Assembly: GCA_052035645.1 (NCBI GenBank)
Contig: JBPOHK010000171.1
Location: forward strand, 1 to 64,000
From: RPQJ01 sp052035645
Lineage (GTDB): Bacteria; Pseudomonadota; Gammaproteobacteria; Steroidobacterales; Steroidobacteraceae
Direction: 5' to 3'
Length of the DNA stretch: 64,000 bases
In this document: positions 26,676 to 35,387 of the stretch, in pieces
Position numbering within the stretch: the stretch's first letter is position 1
How the letters are laid out: every line of letters begins with the position of its first letter
Made by a program: the position numbers and the translations under genes
The notes under the pieces: model-generated
Databases searched by the model: none
Seen by the model: only the letters and a program-made list of their open reading frames with translations
What the model was told of the DNA's origin: nothing

Positions 26676-27443
26676 TCATATGTCAAACGCGGCGACCACC
26701 GGGGCGTGGTCCGACGGCCGTTCCAGCCGCCGCGGCGCCTTGTCGATGTGACATGCGGCACATTTCGCGGCGAGCGCGTCCGACGCGAGGATCAGGTCGA
26801 TTCTGAGACCTGCGTTGCGCCGGAACGCCATCATCCGGTAGTCCCACCACGAGTACTGCTTCTCGGGCTGCTCGAACAGTCGGAAGCAGTCGCGCAGTCC
26901 GAGCGCCTGCAGCGCGGACAGCGCCTCGCGCTCGGCCGCGCTCACGTGCACCGATCCCTCCCATGCCTTCGGGTCGTGCACGTCGCGGTCCTCGGGCGCG
27001 ATGTTGAAATCGCCGAGCACCACGAGGTGCGCGTGCCGGCGCAGCTCGTCGGCGAGGTAGCCGCGCAGCGCGTCGAGCCAGCGCAGCTTGTAGCGGTACT
27101 TGTCCGAGTCGACGGCCTGGCCGTTCGGCACGTACACGTCGATCACGCGCACGCCGCCGACCGTCGCGGCGAGCACGCGCTTCTGCTCGTCGTCGAAGCC
27201 GGGGATGCCGGCGACCGCGTCGGCGACCGGCGCCCGCGCGAGGATCGCGACGCCGTTGTAGGTCTTCTGCCCGAAGAACGCGACCTGCAGGCCCAGCGCC
27301 TCGAGTTCCGCCCGCGGGAAGTCGGGATCCGGCAGCTTGGTCTCCTGCAGCGCGAGCACGTCGACCGGGTTCGCCGCCAGCCAGTCCGCGAGGTGCGGCA
27401 GGCGGACGCGCAGCGAGTTCACGTTCCAGGTCGCGATCTGCAT
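26676..27443 (-). CDS. xth: Exodeoxyribonuclease III (AP endonuclease)
   Basis: From the ATG at 27443 the protein has 255 residues and the complete EEP nuclease set: ATWNVNSLR, LQETKL (metal Glu), GVAILAR, VYVPNG, GDFNIAPEDRDVHDP, LRIDLILAS and SDHAPVV. It repairs abasic sites and has 3'-phosphatase/exonuclease activity in its relatives. It begins 10 bases downstream of the M3 peptidase gene, so the two are probably co-transcribed. Confidence 0.95.
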   Translation of the reverse strand: MQIATWNVNSLRVRLPHLADWLAANPVDVLALQETKLPDPDFPRAELEALGLQVAFFGQKTYNGVAILARAPVADAVAGIPGFDDEQKRVLAATVGGVRVIDVYVPNGQAVDSDKYRYKLRWLDALRGYLADELRRHAHLVVLGDFNIAPEDRDVHDPKAWEGSVHVSAAEREALSALQALGLRDCFRLFEQPEKQYSWWDYRMMAFRRNAGLRIDLILASDALAAKCAACHIDKAPRRLERPSDHAPVVAAFDI

Positions 27444-27453
27444 GGCGGGCACC

Positions 27454-29472
27454 TCAGGCCGCGAGGCCCATCTGCCGCAGCAGCGGCTCGATCTCCGGCT
27501 TGCGGCCGCGGAACTCGACGAAGGCTTCCATCGCGTCGCGGCTGCCGCCGCGCTCGAGGATCGCGTGCAGGAAGCGGCGCGCGGTGGCGACGTCGAACAC
27601 GCCGCGCTCCTCGAACGCGCCGAAGGCATCGGCCGACAGCACCTCCGCCCACTTGTAGCTGTAGTAGCCGGCGGCGTAGCCGCCCGAGAAGATGTGCTGG
27701 AAGCTGTGCGCGAAGCGGTTGAACTCCGGCGGCTTCACGACCGCCACTTCCTCGCGCACCTCGGCCAGCGTCTCCTCGAGGCGCGGGCCGCGCGCGGGCG
27801 AGTACTCCGCGTGCAGCCGGAAGTCGAACAGGCCGAACTCCAGCTGGCGGACCGTCTGCATGCCGGCCTGGAAGCTGCGCGTCGCCTGCAGCTTGGCGAG
27901 CGTCGCGGCGGGCAGCGCCTCCCCGGTGTCGACGTGCGCCGAGATCAGCGGCAGCACTTCCTCGCGCCAGGCGAAGTTCTCCATGAACTGGCTCGGCAGT
28001 TCGACCGCGTCCCAGGGCACGCCGTTGATGCCGCCGACGCTCGGATAGTCCACGCGGGTCAGCATGTGGTGCAGGCCGTGGCCGAACTCGTGGAACAGCG
28101 TGAGCACTTCGTAGTGGGTCAGCAGCGACGGCCGGTCGCCGCCCGGCGGGGAGAAGTTGCACACCAGGTACGCGACCGGCAGCGCACTCGCGGTGCCGAG
28201 CCGGATGCGCCCCACGCACTCGTCCATCCACGCCCCGCCGCGCTTCCTCGGTCGCGCGTAGAGGTCGAGGAAGAAGCCGGCCCGCGGCGTGCCGTCGCGC
28301 TCGAGGACGTCGAAGTAGCGCACGTCCGGGTGATACGTCTCCGCATCGGGCCGCGCGACGATGCGGATTCCGTACAGCCGCGACGCCACGGTGAACAGCC
28401 CGGCGAGCACGCGGGGCAGCGGGAAATAGGGCCGCAGTTCCTCCTCGGACACCTGCAGGCGCTCGCGCTTCAGGCGCTCCGACCAGTACGCCACGTCCCA
28501 GGCGGCGAGCGGCCGGCCGGCGAACGCCTCCAGTTCCGCGAATTCGCGCCGGGCCGCGGGCCGGCTCACCTGCGCCAGCCGGCGCAGGAAGTCGAGCACC
28601 TCGCCGGTCTCGTGGGCCATCTTGGTCGCGAGGGAGTGGTCGGCGTAGCTCGCGAAGCCGACCAGCTGCGCCGCTTCGTGGCGCAGCGCGAGGATCTCGC
28701 CCATCAGCGCAGTGTTGTCCCACTGTCCGGCATGCGGGCCCTGGTCGGAGGCCCGCGTGACCCAGGCCGTGTAGAACTCCCGCCGCAGGCCTTCGTTCGC
28801 GGCGTGCGTCATCACGGCCTGGTACGTGGGCGGGTCGAGGCTGAACAGCCAACCTGACTTCTGTGCGGCGCTCGCCGCCCCGAGTGCGCGCTCGACGACG
28901 GCGGGTGGCAGGCCCTCGACCTCGGCCGGGTCGGTCACGTGGCGCGACCACGCGTTGGTCGCGTCGAGCACGTTCTCGTCGAACTTCGACTGTGCGACCG
29001 CGAGCCGCTCCATCACCGCGCGAAAACGCAGCTTGCTCTGCTCGGGCAGGGCGACGCCCGCCAGCCGGAAATCGCGCAGCGCGTTCTCGAGCAGCTTGCG
29101 CTGCGACGGCTCGAGGTGCGGCCCCTGCTCGTCGTACGCGCGCTGGTACGCGGCGCAGAGCTCGGCGTTCTGGCCGAGTTCCGTGTGGTACGCGGTCAGC
29201 AGCGGCAGGCAGGCGTTGTAGGCGGCGCGCAGCTCGTCGCCGTTCATCACGCCGTTGAGGTGGCCGATCGGCGACCAGGCGCGCGCCAGCCGGTGGTGCA
29301 TGCGCTCGATCGGCGCGACCAGGCCGCTCCAGCCGGCGGCGCCGCCGTCGAGCAGGCGCTGCAGCTCGCGCCGGTTGGCGTCGAGCAGCTCGCGGATGGC
29401 CGGTTCGGCGTGCGCCGGCTCGATGGACTGGAAGCGGGGCAGCGGGGCGTCGGTCAGCAGGGGATTGGCCAT
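27454..29472 (-). CDS. prlC: M3-family oligopeptidase A
   Basis: This 672-residue zinc metallopeptidase has LFHEFGHGLHHML (HExxH-type motif with the second Glu further along in the family fold) and length and start PLLTDAPLPRFQSIEP typical of oligopeptidase A. It degrades short peptides, including cleaved signal peptides, in the cytoplasm. The gene lies between the GIDE-like membrane protein gene (20 bases) and xth (10 bases) in one minus-strand operon. Confidence 0.95.
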   Translation of the reverse strand: MANPLLTDAPLPRFQSIEPAHAEPAIRELLDANRRELQRLLDGGAAGWSGLVAPIERMHHRLARAWSPIGHLNGVMNGDELRAAYNACLPLLTAYHTELGQNAELCAAYQRAYDEQGPHLEPSQRKLLENALRDFRLAGVALPEQSKLRFRAVMERLAVAQSKFDENVLDATNAWSRHVTDPAEVEGLPPAVVERALGAASAAQKSGWLFSLDPPTYQAVMTHAANEGLRREFYTAWVTRASDQGPHAGQWDNTALMGEILALRHEAAQLVGFASYADHSLATKMAHETGEVLDFLRRLAQVSRPAARREFAELEAFAGRPLAAWDVAYWSERLKRERLQVSEEELRPYFPLPRVLAGLFTVASRLYGIRIVARPDAETYHPDVRYFDVLERDGTPRAGFFLDLYARPRKRGGAWMDECVGRIRLGTASALPVAYLVCNFSPPGGDRPSLLTHYEVLTLFHEFGHGLHHMLTRVDYPSVGGINGVPWDAVELPSQFMENFAWREEVLPLISAHVDTGEALPAATLAKLQATRSFQAGMQTVRQLEFGLFDFRLHAEYSPARGPRLEETLAEVREEVAVVKPPEFNRFAHSFQHIFSGGYAAGYYSYKWAEVLSADAFGAFEERGVFDVATARRFLHAILERGGSRDAMEAFVEFRGRKPEIEPLLRQMGLAA

Positions 29473-29492
29473 GCGGCCATTCTAGACGAGCC

Positions 29493-30371
29493 TCAGGCCA
29501 AAGCGGTTTGCAGCAGCCAGCCGAAGGCGTAGACGGCGGCGACGAAGCCGACGAAGGCTGCGGCCGCGCCGCGCCGGTAGCGACGGGCGAGCTGCTCCGG
29601 CGGCGATGCGGCCAGCAGGAACAGCTGCCCGGACTGCGGCCTCGCCACGACGTGCACCGCGGATCCGACGGGCCTCTCGCGGGCCTGCGCCTGCACCGTG
29701 CGCAGCGCCTCGGCCCGGGCGTCCTCCCATTCCGCGAGGCTGATCCGTCCGTCGCCGTCGGCGTCGAACCGCTCGACCAGCGCCGCCTGGTCCGCCTTCC
29801 ACTCGCGGGCCAGGTCGTTCGCGGCCGCCTGCAGGTCCGGGCCGTCGGAGCGGTGCGAACGGAAGTCGCCCAGCACGTACACCTGCTCGTGCTCGTAGAT
29901 GCGTTCCTCGACGTACTTGTAGTCCCGCTCCGCGCGTCGGTCGGCTCCCGGCGCCGTCGTCGGCCAGGGCGTGCCCCCGTACCAGGCGGTCGACTCGGTG
30001 GTGACGACTTCCGCCCCTTCCGGCATGACCAGGCAGCGGCCCGTGCCGTCGTCGAGCTCGAACGGCTGGTTCGACGTCCCCGACGCGACGACCCGCCACC
30101 TGTCGCCGCGCTTGCCGGACTGCTCGCGCTTCGAGATGCGGTAGCGCCACCAGATGCAGGGTCGCCGGGTCAGCGGTCCGAAGTTGCCGCCTGCCCCGGC
30201 CTGCAGGCCGCGGCCCGCCAGCTCGACGTAGCCCTGGGCGGCCGAGCGCACGCGCGAGGTGGGCGTGTCCTCGATCAGCCGGGCGATCCGGATCCAGCGC
30301 AGCGACAGCGCGGCACCGCCGATCGCGGCGGCGCCGAGCACCATCACCCAGAACCAGAAGTCTTCACCCAA
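29493..30371 (-). CDS. GIDE-domain-like membrane protein with an EF-hand
   Basis: A 292-residue protein with a transmembrane helix at each end (about residues 7-27 and 270-290). Between them, segments such as RPCIWWRYRISKRE and GRCLVMPEGAEV resemble the GIDE domain annotated as E3-ubiquitin-ligase-like in bacteria, although no RING finger is present. Residues 203-214, DADGDGRISLAE, are a perfect 12-residue EF-hand calcium loop. The gene overlaps lemA by 8 bases; LemA plus GIDE pairs are common and of unknown function. Confidence 0.8.
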   Translation of the reverse strand: MGEDFWFWVMVLGAAAIGGAALSLRWIRIARLIEDTPTSRVRSAAQGYVELAGRGLQAGAGGNFGPLTRRPCIWWRYRISKREQSGKRGDRWRVVASGTSNQPFELDDGTGRCLVMPEGAEVVTTESTAWYGGTPWPTTAPGADRRAERDYKYVEERIYEHEQVYVLGDFRSHRSDGPDLQAAANDLAREWKADQAALVERFDADGDGRISLAEWEDARAEALRTVQAQARERPVGSAVHVVARPQSGQLFLLAASPPEQLARRYRRGAAAAFVGFVAAVYAFGWLLQTALA

Positions 30372-30936
30372 ACAGCTTGCCCAGGTCCACGTCCCGCTTC
30401 TGCTCCTCGCTGAACTCCAGCAGCGCGGCCTGCCTGAACTCGAACATCCGCGCGATGATCAGGTCGGGGAAGGTCTGCTGGCGGATGTTGTTGAGGTTGA
30501 CGGCCTCGTTGTACAGCTCGCGGCGGTCCGCGATGCCGTTCTCGAGCTCGGAGATCCGCGAACGCAGGTGCGCGAAGCCCTCGTCCGCCTTCAGCGCCGG
30601 GTAGTTCTCCGCCAGCGCGAACAGCCGGCCGAGGCCGTCGCGCAGCTGGCCCTCGGCGCTGCCGAGCGAGGCCACGTCCTGCGCGCCCTGGGCCTTGAAC
30701 ACCGCGGAGCGCGCCTGCATCACGCGCTCGAGCGTCTCCTGCTCGTGCTGCATGTAGCGCTTGCAGGTCTCGACCAGCTTCGGCAGCTCGTCGTGGCGCT
30801 GCGTGAGCAGCACGTCGATGTTCGACCAGGCCTTGTGCACGTTGGCGCGCAGCGAGACCAGCCCGTTGAAGATGCGCACGAAGTACGCCAGCGCCACGAA
30901 CACCAGCGCGAAGAACAGCAGCAGGATCACCCACAT
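30364..30936 (-). CDS. LemA family protein
   Basis: From the ATG at 30936, with GGGAG upstream, the protein has 190 residues. A single N-terminal membrane helix (WVILLLFFALVFVALAYFV) is followed by the conserved RANVHKAWSNIDVLLTQRHDELPKL and long helices ending in NLNNIRQQTFPDLIIA. LemA proteins are membrane-anchored helical bundles facing outwards; their biochemical role is unknown. It heads the lemA-GIDE-prlC-xth operon. Confidence 0.93.
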   Translation of the reverse strand: MWVILLLFFALVFVALAYFVRIFNGLVSLRANVHKAWSNIDVLLTQRHDELPKLVETCKRYMQHEQETLERVMQARSAVFKAQGAQDVASLGSAEGQLRDGLGRLFALAENYPALKADEGFAHLRSRISELENGIADRRELYNEAVNLNNIRQQTFPDLIIARMFEFRQAALLEFSEEQKRDVDLGKLFG

Positions 30937-31043
30937 GGTCGACTCTCCCGGTCCGCCACAGGGCGTCCGCCCGTGCAATTTGCCGCCGTCGCACCCCGAG
31001 CGTCTACACTGGACGCGCAAATTCCCCACGAGGATCCCGATTC

Positions 31044-31571
31044 ATGCCCCTGCGACCCTTCCGCGGCACCGTGCCCAGCCTCGGTCCCGGCGCCTATGTC
31101 GACCCGACCGCGCTGGTGGTCGGCGACGTCGTCCTCGGCGAGGACGTCTCGATCTGGCCCATGGTGGTGGTGCGCGGCGACGTCAACCACATCCGCATCG
31201 GCGCGCGCAGCAACGTGCAGGACTGCAGCATGCTGCACGTGTCGCGGCCGTACCCCGGCAACGACGCGGGCTGGCCGCTGGTCGTCGGCGAGGACGTCGT
31301 GGTCGGCCACAAGGTGGCGCTGCACGGCTGCTCGATCGGCCACCGGGTGCTGGTCGGGATCGGCGCGATCGTGCTCGACGGCGTGGTGGTCCAGGACGAC
31401 GTGGTGATCGGCGCCGGCAGCGTGGTCACGCCGGGCAAGGTGCTCGAGAGCGGCGGCCTGTACGTGGGCAACCCGGCGAGGCGCTCCCGCGACCTCACGG
31501 CCGACGAACTCGCGCGCACGCCGCGGATGGCGGCGCACTACGTCGCGCTCAAGCGGGAGTATTCGACCTAG
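31044..31571 (+). CDS. Gamma carbonic anhydrase-like hexapeptide protein
   Basis: A 175-residue left-handed beta-helix protein of the YrdA/CaiE type. Repeats such as IRIGARSNVQDCSMLHV and VVGHKVALHGCSIGHRVLVGIGAIV supply the three zinc-binding His residues. Relatives bind zinc, but carbonic anhydrase activity is often absent. It is divergent from lemA, and its 3' end overlaps the convergent aroE gene by 23 bases. Confidence 0.9.
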   Translation: MPLRPFRGTVPSLGPGAYVDPTALVVGDVVLGEDVSIWPMVVVRGDVNHIRIGARSNVQDCSMLHVSRPYPGNDAGWPLVVGEDVVVGHKVALHGCSIGHRVLVGIGAIVLDGVVVQDDVVIGAGSVVTPGKVLESGGLYVGNPARRSRDLTADELARTPRMAAHYVALKREYST

Positions 31572-32391
31572 CCGCCGCGCGGCGCCGCAGCGCCTCGAGC
31601 ACCGGGGCCGTGTCCGGGCGCACGCCGCGCCAGAGCTGAAAGGCCTCGGCGGCCTGCTCGACCAGCATGCCCCAGCCCTGCACGGCGGTCCCTGCGCCGA
31701 GCCGCCTCGCCCAGTCGGTGAACGGCGTCTCGCCGACGCCGTAGGCCATGTCGTAGCACGCCGTGCGCGGGCCGACCACGCCCTCCGGCACCGGCGGCAC
31801 CTCGCCCTTGAGGCTGGCCGAGGTGGCGTTCACGACCAGGTCGAAGGGCTGCGGCTCGACCGCGGCGAACTTCGCCGCGCTCACGGAGCCCAGGGACGCG
31901 AACTCGCTGGCGAGCTGCGAGGCGCGCTCGAGCGATCGGTTCGCGATCACCAGTGTCGCCGGGTGCAGCTCCAGCAGCGGGGCGAGGGCGCCGCGCGCCG
32001 CGCCGCCCGCGCCGAGCACCAGGATGCGCGGGCGGACCAGCTTCAGCCCGAGATTGCGCGTCAGGTCGGTGACCAGGCCGACGCCGTCGGTGTTGTCCCC
32101 GACCAGGCCGACGTCGCGCCGCAGGATGGTGTTCACCGCGTCCGCGCGCTCGGCGCGCGGCGTCAGCTCGTTCACGAGGTCGGCGGCGGCCCGCTTGTGC
32201 GGCAGCGTGACGTTGCAGCCGCGGCCGCCGGCGCTGAAGAACTCCAGCACGTCGTGACGGAACGTCTCCGGCGGCGACTCGTACAGCCGGTACGTCATGT
32301 CCTGGCCGGTCTGCTTCGCGAACAGGCCGTGGATGAACGGCGACCAGCTGTGCTGCACCGGGTAGCCGAACACGACGTAGGCGTCGGTCAT
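31549..32391 (-). CDS. aroE: Shikimate dehydrogenase
   Basis: From ATG 32391 the enzyme has 280 residues. It reduces 3-dehydroshikimate with NADPH. FGYPVQHSWSPFIH starts the substrate domain, the catalytic Lys is in NVTLPHKRAA, the Asp partner is in GDNTDGVGLV, and LGAGGAARGAL with ANRSLERA forms the NADPH site. It lies 19 bases downstream of hemB. It feeds chorismate, the precursor used by the trp operon in this window. Confidence 0.96.
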   Translation of the reverse strand: MTDAYVVFGYPVQHSWSPFIHGLFAKQTGQDMTYRLYESPPETFRHDVLEFFSAGGRGCNVTLPHKRAAADLVNELTPRAERADAVNTILRRDVGLVGDNTDGVGLVTDLTRNLGLKLVRPRILVLGAGGAARGALAPLLELHPATLVIANRSLERASQLASEFASLGSVSAAKFAAVEPQPFDLVVNATSASLKGEVPPVPEGVVGPRTACYDMAYGVGETPFTDWARRLGAGTAVQGWGMLVEQAAEAFQLWRGVRPDTAPVLEALRRRAAARSNTPA

Positions 32392-32410
32392 GGCGCGCCG
32401 GGCCGTCCCG

Positions 32411-33421
32411 TCAGCCCTTGAGCCACTGCGCGGCGCGCTTCGCGAAATACGTGAGGATGCCGTCGGCACCCGCGCGCTTGAAGGCGAGCAGCGACTCGAG
32501 CACCACCGCGCGCTCGTCGAGCCAGCCGTGGCCCGCGGCCGCCATCAGCATTGCGTACTCGCCGCTCACCTGGTACGCGTAGGTCGGCACGCCGAAGCGG
32601 TCCTTCACGCGCCGAACGATGTCGAGGTAGGGCATGCCGGGTTTCACCATCACCATGTCCGCGCCCTCGTCGAGGTCCAGCTGCACTTCGCGCAGCGCCT
32701 CGTCCGTGTTCGCGGGATCCATCTGGTAGGTGTACTTGTTGCCCTTGCCGAGGTTGCCCGCCGACCCGACCGCGTCGCGGAACGGGCCGTAGAAACTCGA
32801 GGCGTACTTGGCCGAGTAGGCCAGGATGCGGGTGTAGATGTGGCCGCCGGCCTCGAGGGCATCGCGCACCGCGCCGATGCGGCCGTCCATCATGTCCGAG
32901 GGGGCGACGACGTCCGCGCCGGCCTCGGCATGCGAGACGGCCTGCTTCACCAGCGCCTCGACGGTCACGTCGTTCAGCACGTAGCCGCTCTCGTCGATGA
33001 TGCCGTCCTGGCCGTGGGTCGTGAACGGGTCGAGCGCGACGTCGGTGATCACGCCGAGCTCCGGCACGGCCTGCTTGACCGCCCGCACCGCGCGCTGCGC
33101 GAGCCCGTCCGGGTTCCAGGCCTCGCGGCCGTCGAGGCTCTTGGCCTCGGGCGGAGTGACCGGGAACAGCGCGAGCGCCGGCACGCCGAGCGCGTGGATC
33201 GCCTCGGCCTCGCGCACCAGCTCGTCGATGGACACCCGCTCGACGCCCGGCATCGACGGCACCGGCACCCGCTGCTGCCGGCCCTCCATGACGAACATCG
33301 GGTAGATGAAGTCGGCCGGTGTCAGCACGCTCTCGCGCATCAGGCGGCGCGAGAACTCGTCGCGGCGCATGCGCCGCATGCGGACGCGGGGATACTGGTG
33401 GGGGGTGTGGTGGTGGCTCAT
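32411..33421 (-). CDS. hemB: Delta-aminolevulinic acid dehydratase (porphobilinogen synthase)
   Basis: I start at ATG 33421, giving 336 residues. The segment TDVALDPFTTHGQDGI has Asp and Ala in place of the zinc-binding cysteines, so this is the magnesium-type enzyme found in Pseudomonas and relatives. Schiff-base lysines sit in APSDMMDGRIGAVR-adjacent and MVKPGMPYLD regions, and YQVSGEYAM is conserved. It condenses two ALA molecules to porphobilinogen for haem synthesis. It is divergent from the ECF sigma gene. Confidence 0.96.
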   Translation of the reverse strand: MSHHHTPHQYPRVRMRRMRRDEFSRRLMRESVLTPADFIYPMFVMEGRQQRVPVPSMPGVERVSIDELVREAEAIHALGVPALALFPVTPPEAKSLDGREAWNPDGLAQRAVRAVKQAVPELGVITDVALDPFTTHGQDGIIDESGYVLNDVTVEALVKQAVSHAEAGADVVAPSDMMDGRIGAVRDALEAGGHIYTRILAYSAKYASSFYGPFRDAVGSAGNLGKGNKYTYQMDPANTDEALREVQLDLDEGADMVMVKPGMPYLDIVRRVKDRFGVPTYAYQVSGEYAMLMAAAGHGWLDERAVVLESLLAFKRAGADGILTYFAKRAAQWLKG

Positions 33422-33495
33422 CGATCGCGGCTCCGCTGGGGCGGCCGGCCTCGTTTGCGCTCGCATCGGCCGGCGGCTAAGGTGCGGGCCTGGCA

Positions 33496-33525
33496 GGAAA
33501 TAAGCCCGCGTCTCACCGGGTCTTT
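33496..33525 (+). promoter_or_regulatory. Candidate ECF-type promoter of the sigma factor gene
   Basis: GGAAATAA at 33496-33503 and GTCTTT at 33520-33525 are 16 bases apart, resembling the GGAA...GTC elements that ECF sigma factors recognise at their own promoters. Transcription would begin at or next to the ATG at 33530, and no ribosome-binding site is present, so the mRNA may be leaderless. Confidence 0.45.
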
Positions 33526-33529
33526 ATAC

Positions 33530-34057
33530 ATGAACGCGCCGTTTGCCGGAAAGGACGGGGAAACCGCATTCGCGCGCCTGTGCGAGGAGCTGCGCCCGGA
33601 CCTGTTTCGCTTCGCGTACTGGCTGGCCCGCGACCGGCAGGTGGCCGACGACGTGGTCCAGGAGAGCCTGCTGCGGGCGTGGCGCGCCCGCGACAGCGTG
33701 GATGCGGCCGGGGCCCTGAAGCCGTGGCTGCTGACGATCGTCCGCAGGGAGCACGCGCGCATGTACGAGCGCAAGCGGTTCGAGACGGTGCCGGTGGACG
33801 AGCTGGTGGGCGGGGAATCGCCCGAGCTCGCCGCCGCGGAGGACCGCGAGGTGCACGACATGCGCCGCGCGATCCTCGCGCTCGAACCCGACTACCGCGA
33901 GCCGCTCGCGCTGCAGGTGATGCTCGGGCTCAGCACGGCCGAGATCGCCGGCCAGCTCGGCCTGACCCAGGGCGCGGTGCTGACGCGCCTGTTCCGTGCC
34001 CGCCAGCAGCTGCGTCGCGCGCTCGGCGTGGGCGATGCGACGGAGGACGAGGAGTGA
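33530..34057 (+). CDS. ECF RNA polymerase sigma factor
   Basis: A 175-residue sigma factor. Region 2 is RFAYWLARDRQVADDVVQESLLRAW (core binding and -10 contact), and region 4 is LEPDYREPLALQVMLGLSTAEIAGQLGLTQGAVLTRLFRARQQLRR, a helix-turn-helix for the -35 box. It overlaps the downstream membrane anti-sigma gene by one base (TGATG), the usual arrangement for stress-response sigma/anti-sigma pairs. The inducing signal is unknown. Confidence 0.92.
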   Translation: MNAPFAGKDGETAFARLCEELRPDLFRFAYWLARDRQVADDVVQESLLRAWRARDSVDAAGALKPWLLTIVRREHARMYERKRFETVPVDELVGGESPELAAAEDREVHDMRRAILALEPDYREPLALQVMLGLSTAEIAGQLGLTQGAVLTRLFRARQQLRRALGVGDATEDEE

Positions 34058-34755
34058 TGGACTGCCTGGAATTCCGCCGCCGTGCCGGTGGCGACCCGCA
34101 GCACCCGGACGGGGAGGCGCTCGAGCACGCCGCCGGGTGCGTGGCCTGCGCGGCGCACCTGCGCGAGCTGCGCCGCATGGACGTGACGATCCTCGCGGCG
34201 CTGCGCGTGCCCGCGGCGGCATCCGGGCCGCGTCCGTCGCCGGCCGCGTCCGTCGCCGGCGCGGTGCTCGGCGACCGTCGGCGCTGGTTCGCGCTGGCCG
34301 CGAGCATCGCCGGCGGTGTCGCCGTCGGTGCGCTGCTTTGGGCGAGCGGCCCGCGCGACGCCCTGGCGCGCGACGTGGTGCGGCACGTCGAGCACGAGCC
34401 CGCGGCGCTGGTCCCCACCCAGACCGCCGCCGACCCGCAGCGCGTCCGCGACGTGCTCGCCCGCGACGGCGTGCGCCTCGTCGGCGGCATGGGTCTGGTC
34501 ACCTACGTGCGGTCCTGCGAGTTCCGCGGCCACGAGGTGCCGCACCTCGTCGTGCAGACGGCGGACGGGCCGGTGACGGTGCTGCTGCTGCCGCAGGAGC
34601 GCGTCGACGGCCCGGTGCAGTTCCACGAAGGCCGCTATGTCGGCACCATCGAGCCGCTCGGGGCGGGCGCCGTCGCCGTGATCGGCGGTTCGCCCACGCA
34701 GGTGCGCGAGGCCACGCGACGCGTGACGGAGGCCGTGCAATGGCAAGCCGGGTGA
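34057..34755 (+). CDS. DUF3379-like membrane anti-sigma factor
   Basis: A 232-residue protein that starts MDCLEFRRRAGGDPQHPD and has a HAAGCVACAAH motif resembling a zinc-binding anti-sigma domain (HxxxCxxC). A single membrane helix lies at about residues 77-95 (WFALAASIAGGVAVGALLW), and the C-terminal periplasmic half matches the DUF3379 pattern. It probably holds the adjacent ECF factor inactive. Its 3' end overlaps tag by 16 bases. Confidence 0.85.
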   Translation: MDCLEFRRRAGGDPQHPDGEALEHAAGCVACAAHLRELRRMDVTILAALRVPAAASGPRPSPAASVAGAVLGDRRRWFALAASIAGGVAVGALLWASGPRDALARDVVRHVEHEPAALVPTQTAADPQRVRDVLARDGVRLVGGMGLVTYVRSCEFRGHEVPHLVVQTADGPVTVLLLPQERVDGPVQFHEGRYVGTIEPLGAGAVAVIGGSPTQVREATRRVTEAVQWQAG

Positions 34756-35387
34756 AGGGCCGTCCCGCGCAGGCGCCGCGCGACGCGCAGCAGCTCGCGA
34801 CCGACGGGCGCACGCGCTGTCCCTGGTCGAACGTCGGCATGAGCGCGGCCTACGTGCGCTACCACGACGAGGAGTGGGGCGTGCCGGTGCACGACGACCG
34901 CGTCCAGTTCGAGTTCCTGCTGCTGGAGGGCGCGCAGGCCGGGCTCAGCTGGTCCACCATCCTCAACAAGCGGGCCGGCTATCGCGAGGCGTTCGCGGAC
35001 TTCGATCCCGAGCGCGTCGCGCGGTTCGACAAGCGCCGGCGCGAGCGCCTGATGAAGTTCGAGGGCATCGTGCGCAACCGGCTCAAGATCGAGTCGGCCG
35101 TCACCAACGCGCGCTGCTTCCTCGCCGTGCAGGAGGAGTTCGGCTCCTTCGACCGCTACGCCTGGCAGTTCGTCGGCGGCCGTCCGCGCGTCAATCGCTG
35201 GCGCGCGCTCGGCGAGGTGCCCGCCCGCACCGCCGAGTCCGATGCCTTCAGCAAGGACCTGCAGCGGCGCGGCTTCAAGTTCGTCGGCTCGACCATCCTG
35301 TACGCGCACATGCAGGCCACCGGCATGGTGAACGACCACCTCGTGTCCTGCTTCCGCCACGCACCGCTCGCGCGCGCCGCGCGCTGA
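34740..35387 (+). CDS. tag: DNA-3-methyladenine glycosylase I
   Basis: From ATG 34740 the protein has 215 residues; the true start could be slightly later because the first 20 residues are poorly conserved. RCPW, YHDEEWG and NDHLVSCFRH contain the Cys/His zinc ligands of E. coli Tag, and FEFLLLEGAQAGLSWSTIL is a family hallmark. It removes 3-methyladenine from alkylated DNA. The overlap with the anti-sigma gene hints at co-expression with the ECF regulon. Confidence 0.93.
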   Translation: MASRVKGRPAQAPRDAQQLATDGRTRCPWSNVGMSAAYVRYHDEEWGVPVHDDRVQFEFLLLEGAQAGLSWSTILNKRAGYREAFADFDPERVARFDKRRRERLMKFEGIVRNRLKIESAVTNARCFLAVQEEFGSFDRYAWQFVGGRPRVNRWRALGEVPARTAESDAFSKDLQRRGFKFVGSTILYAHMQATGMVNDHLVSCFRHAPLARAAR

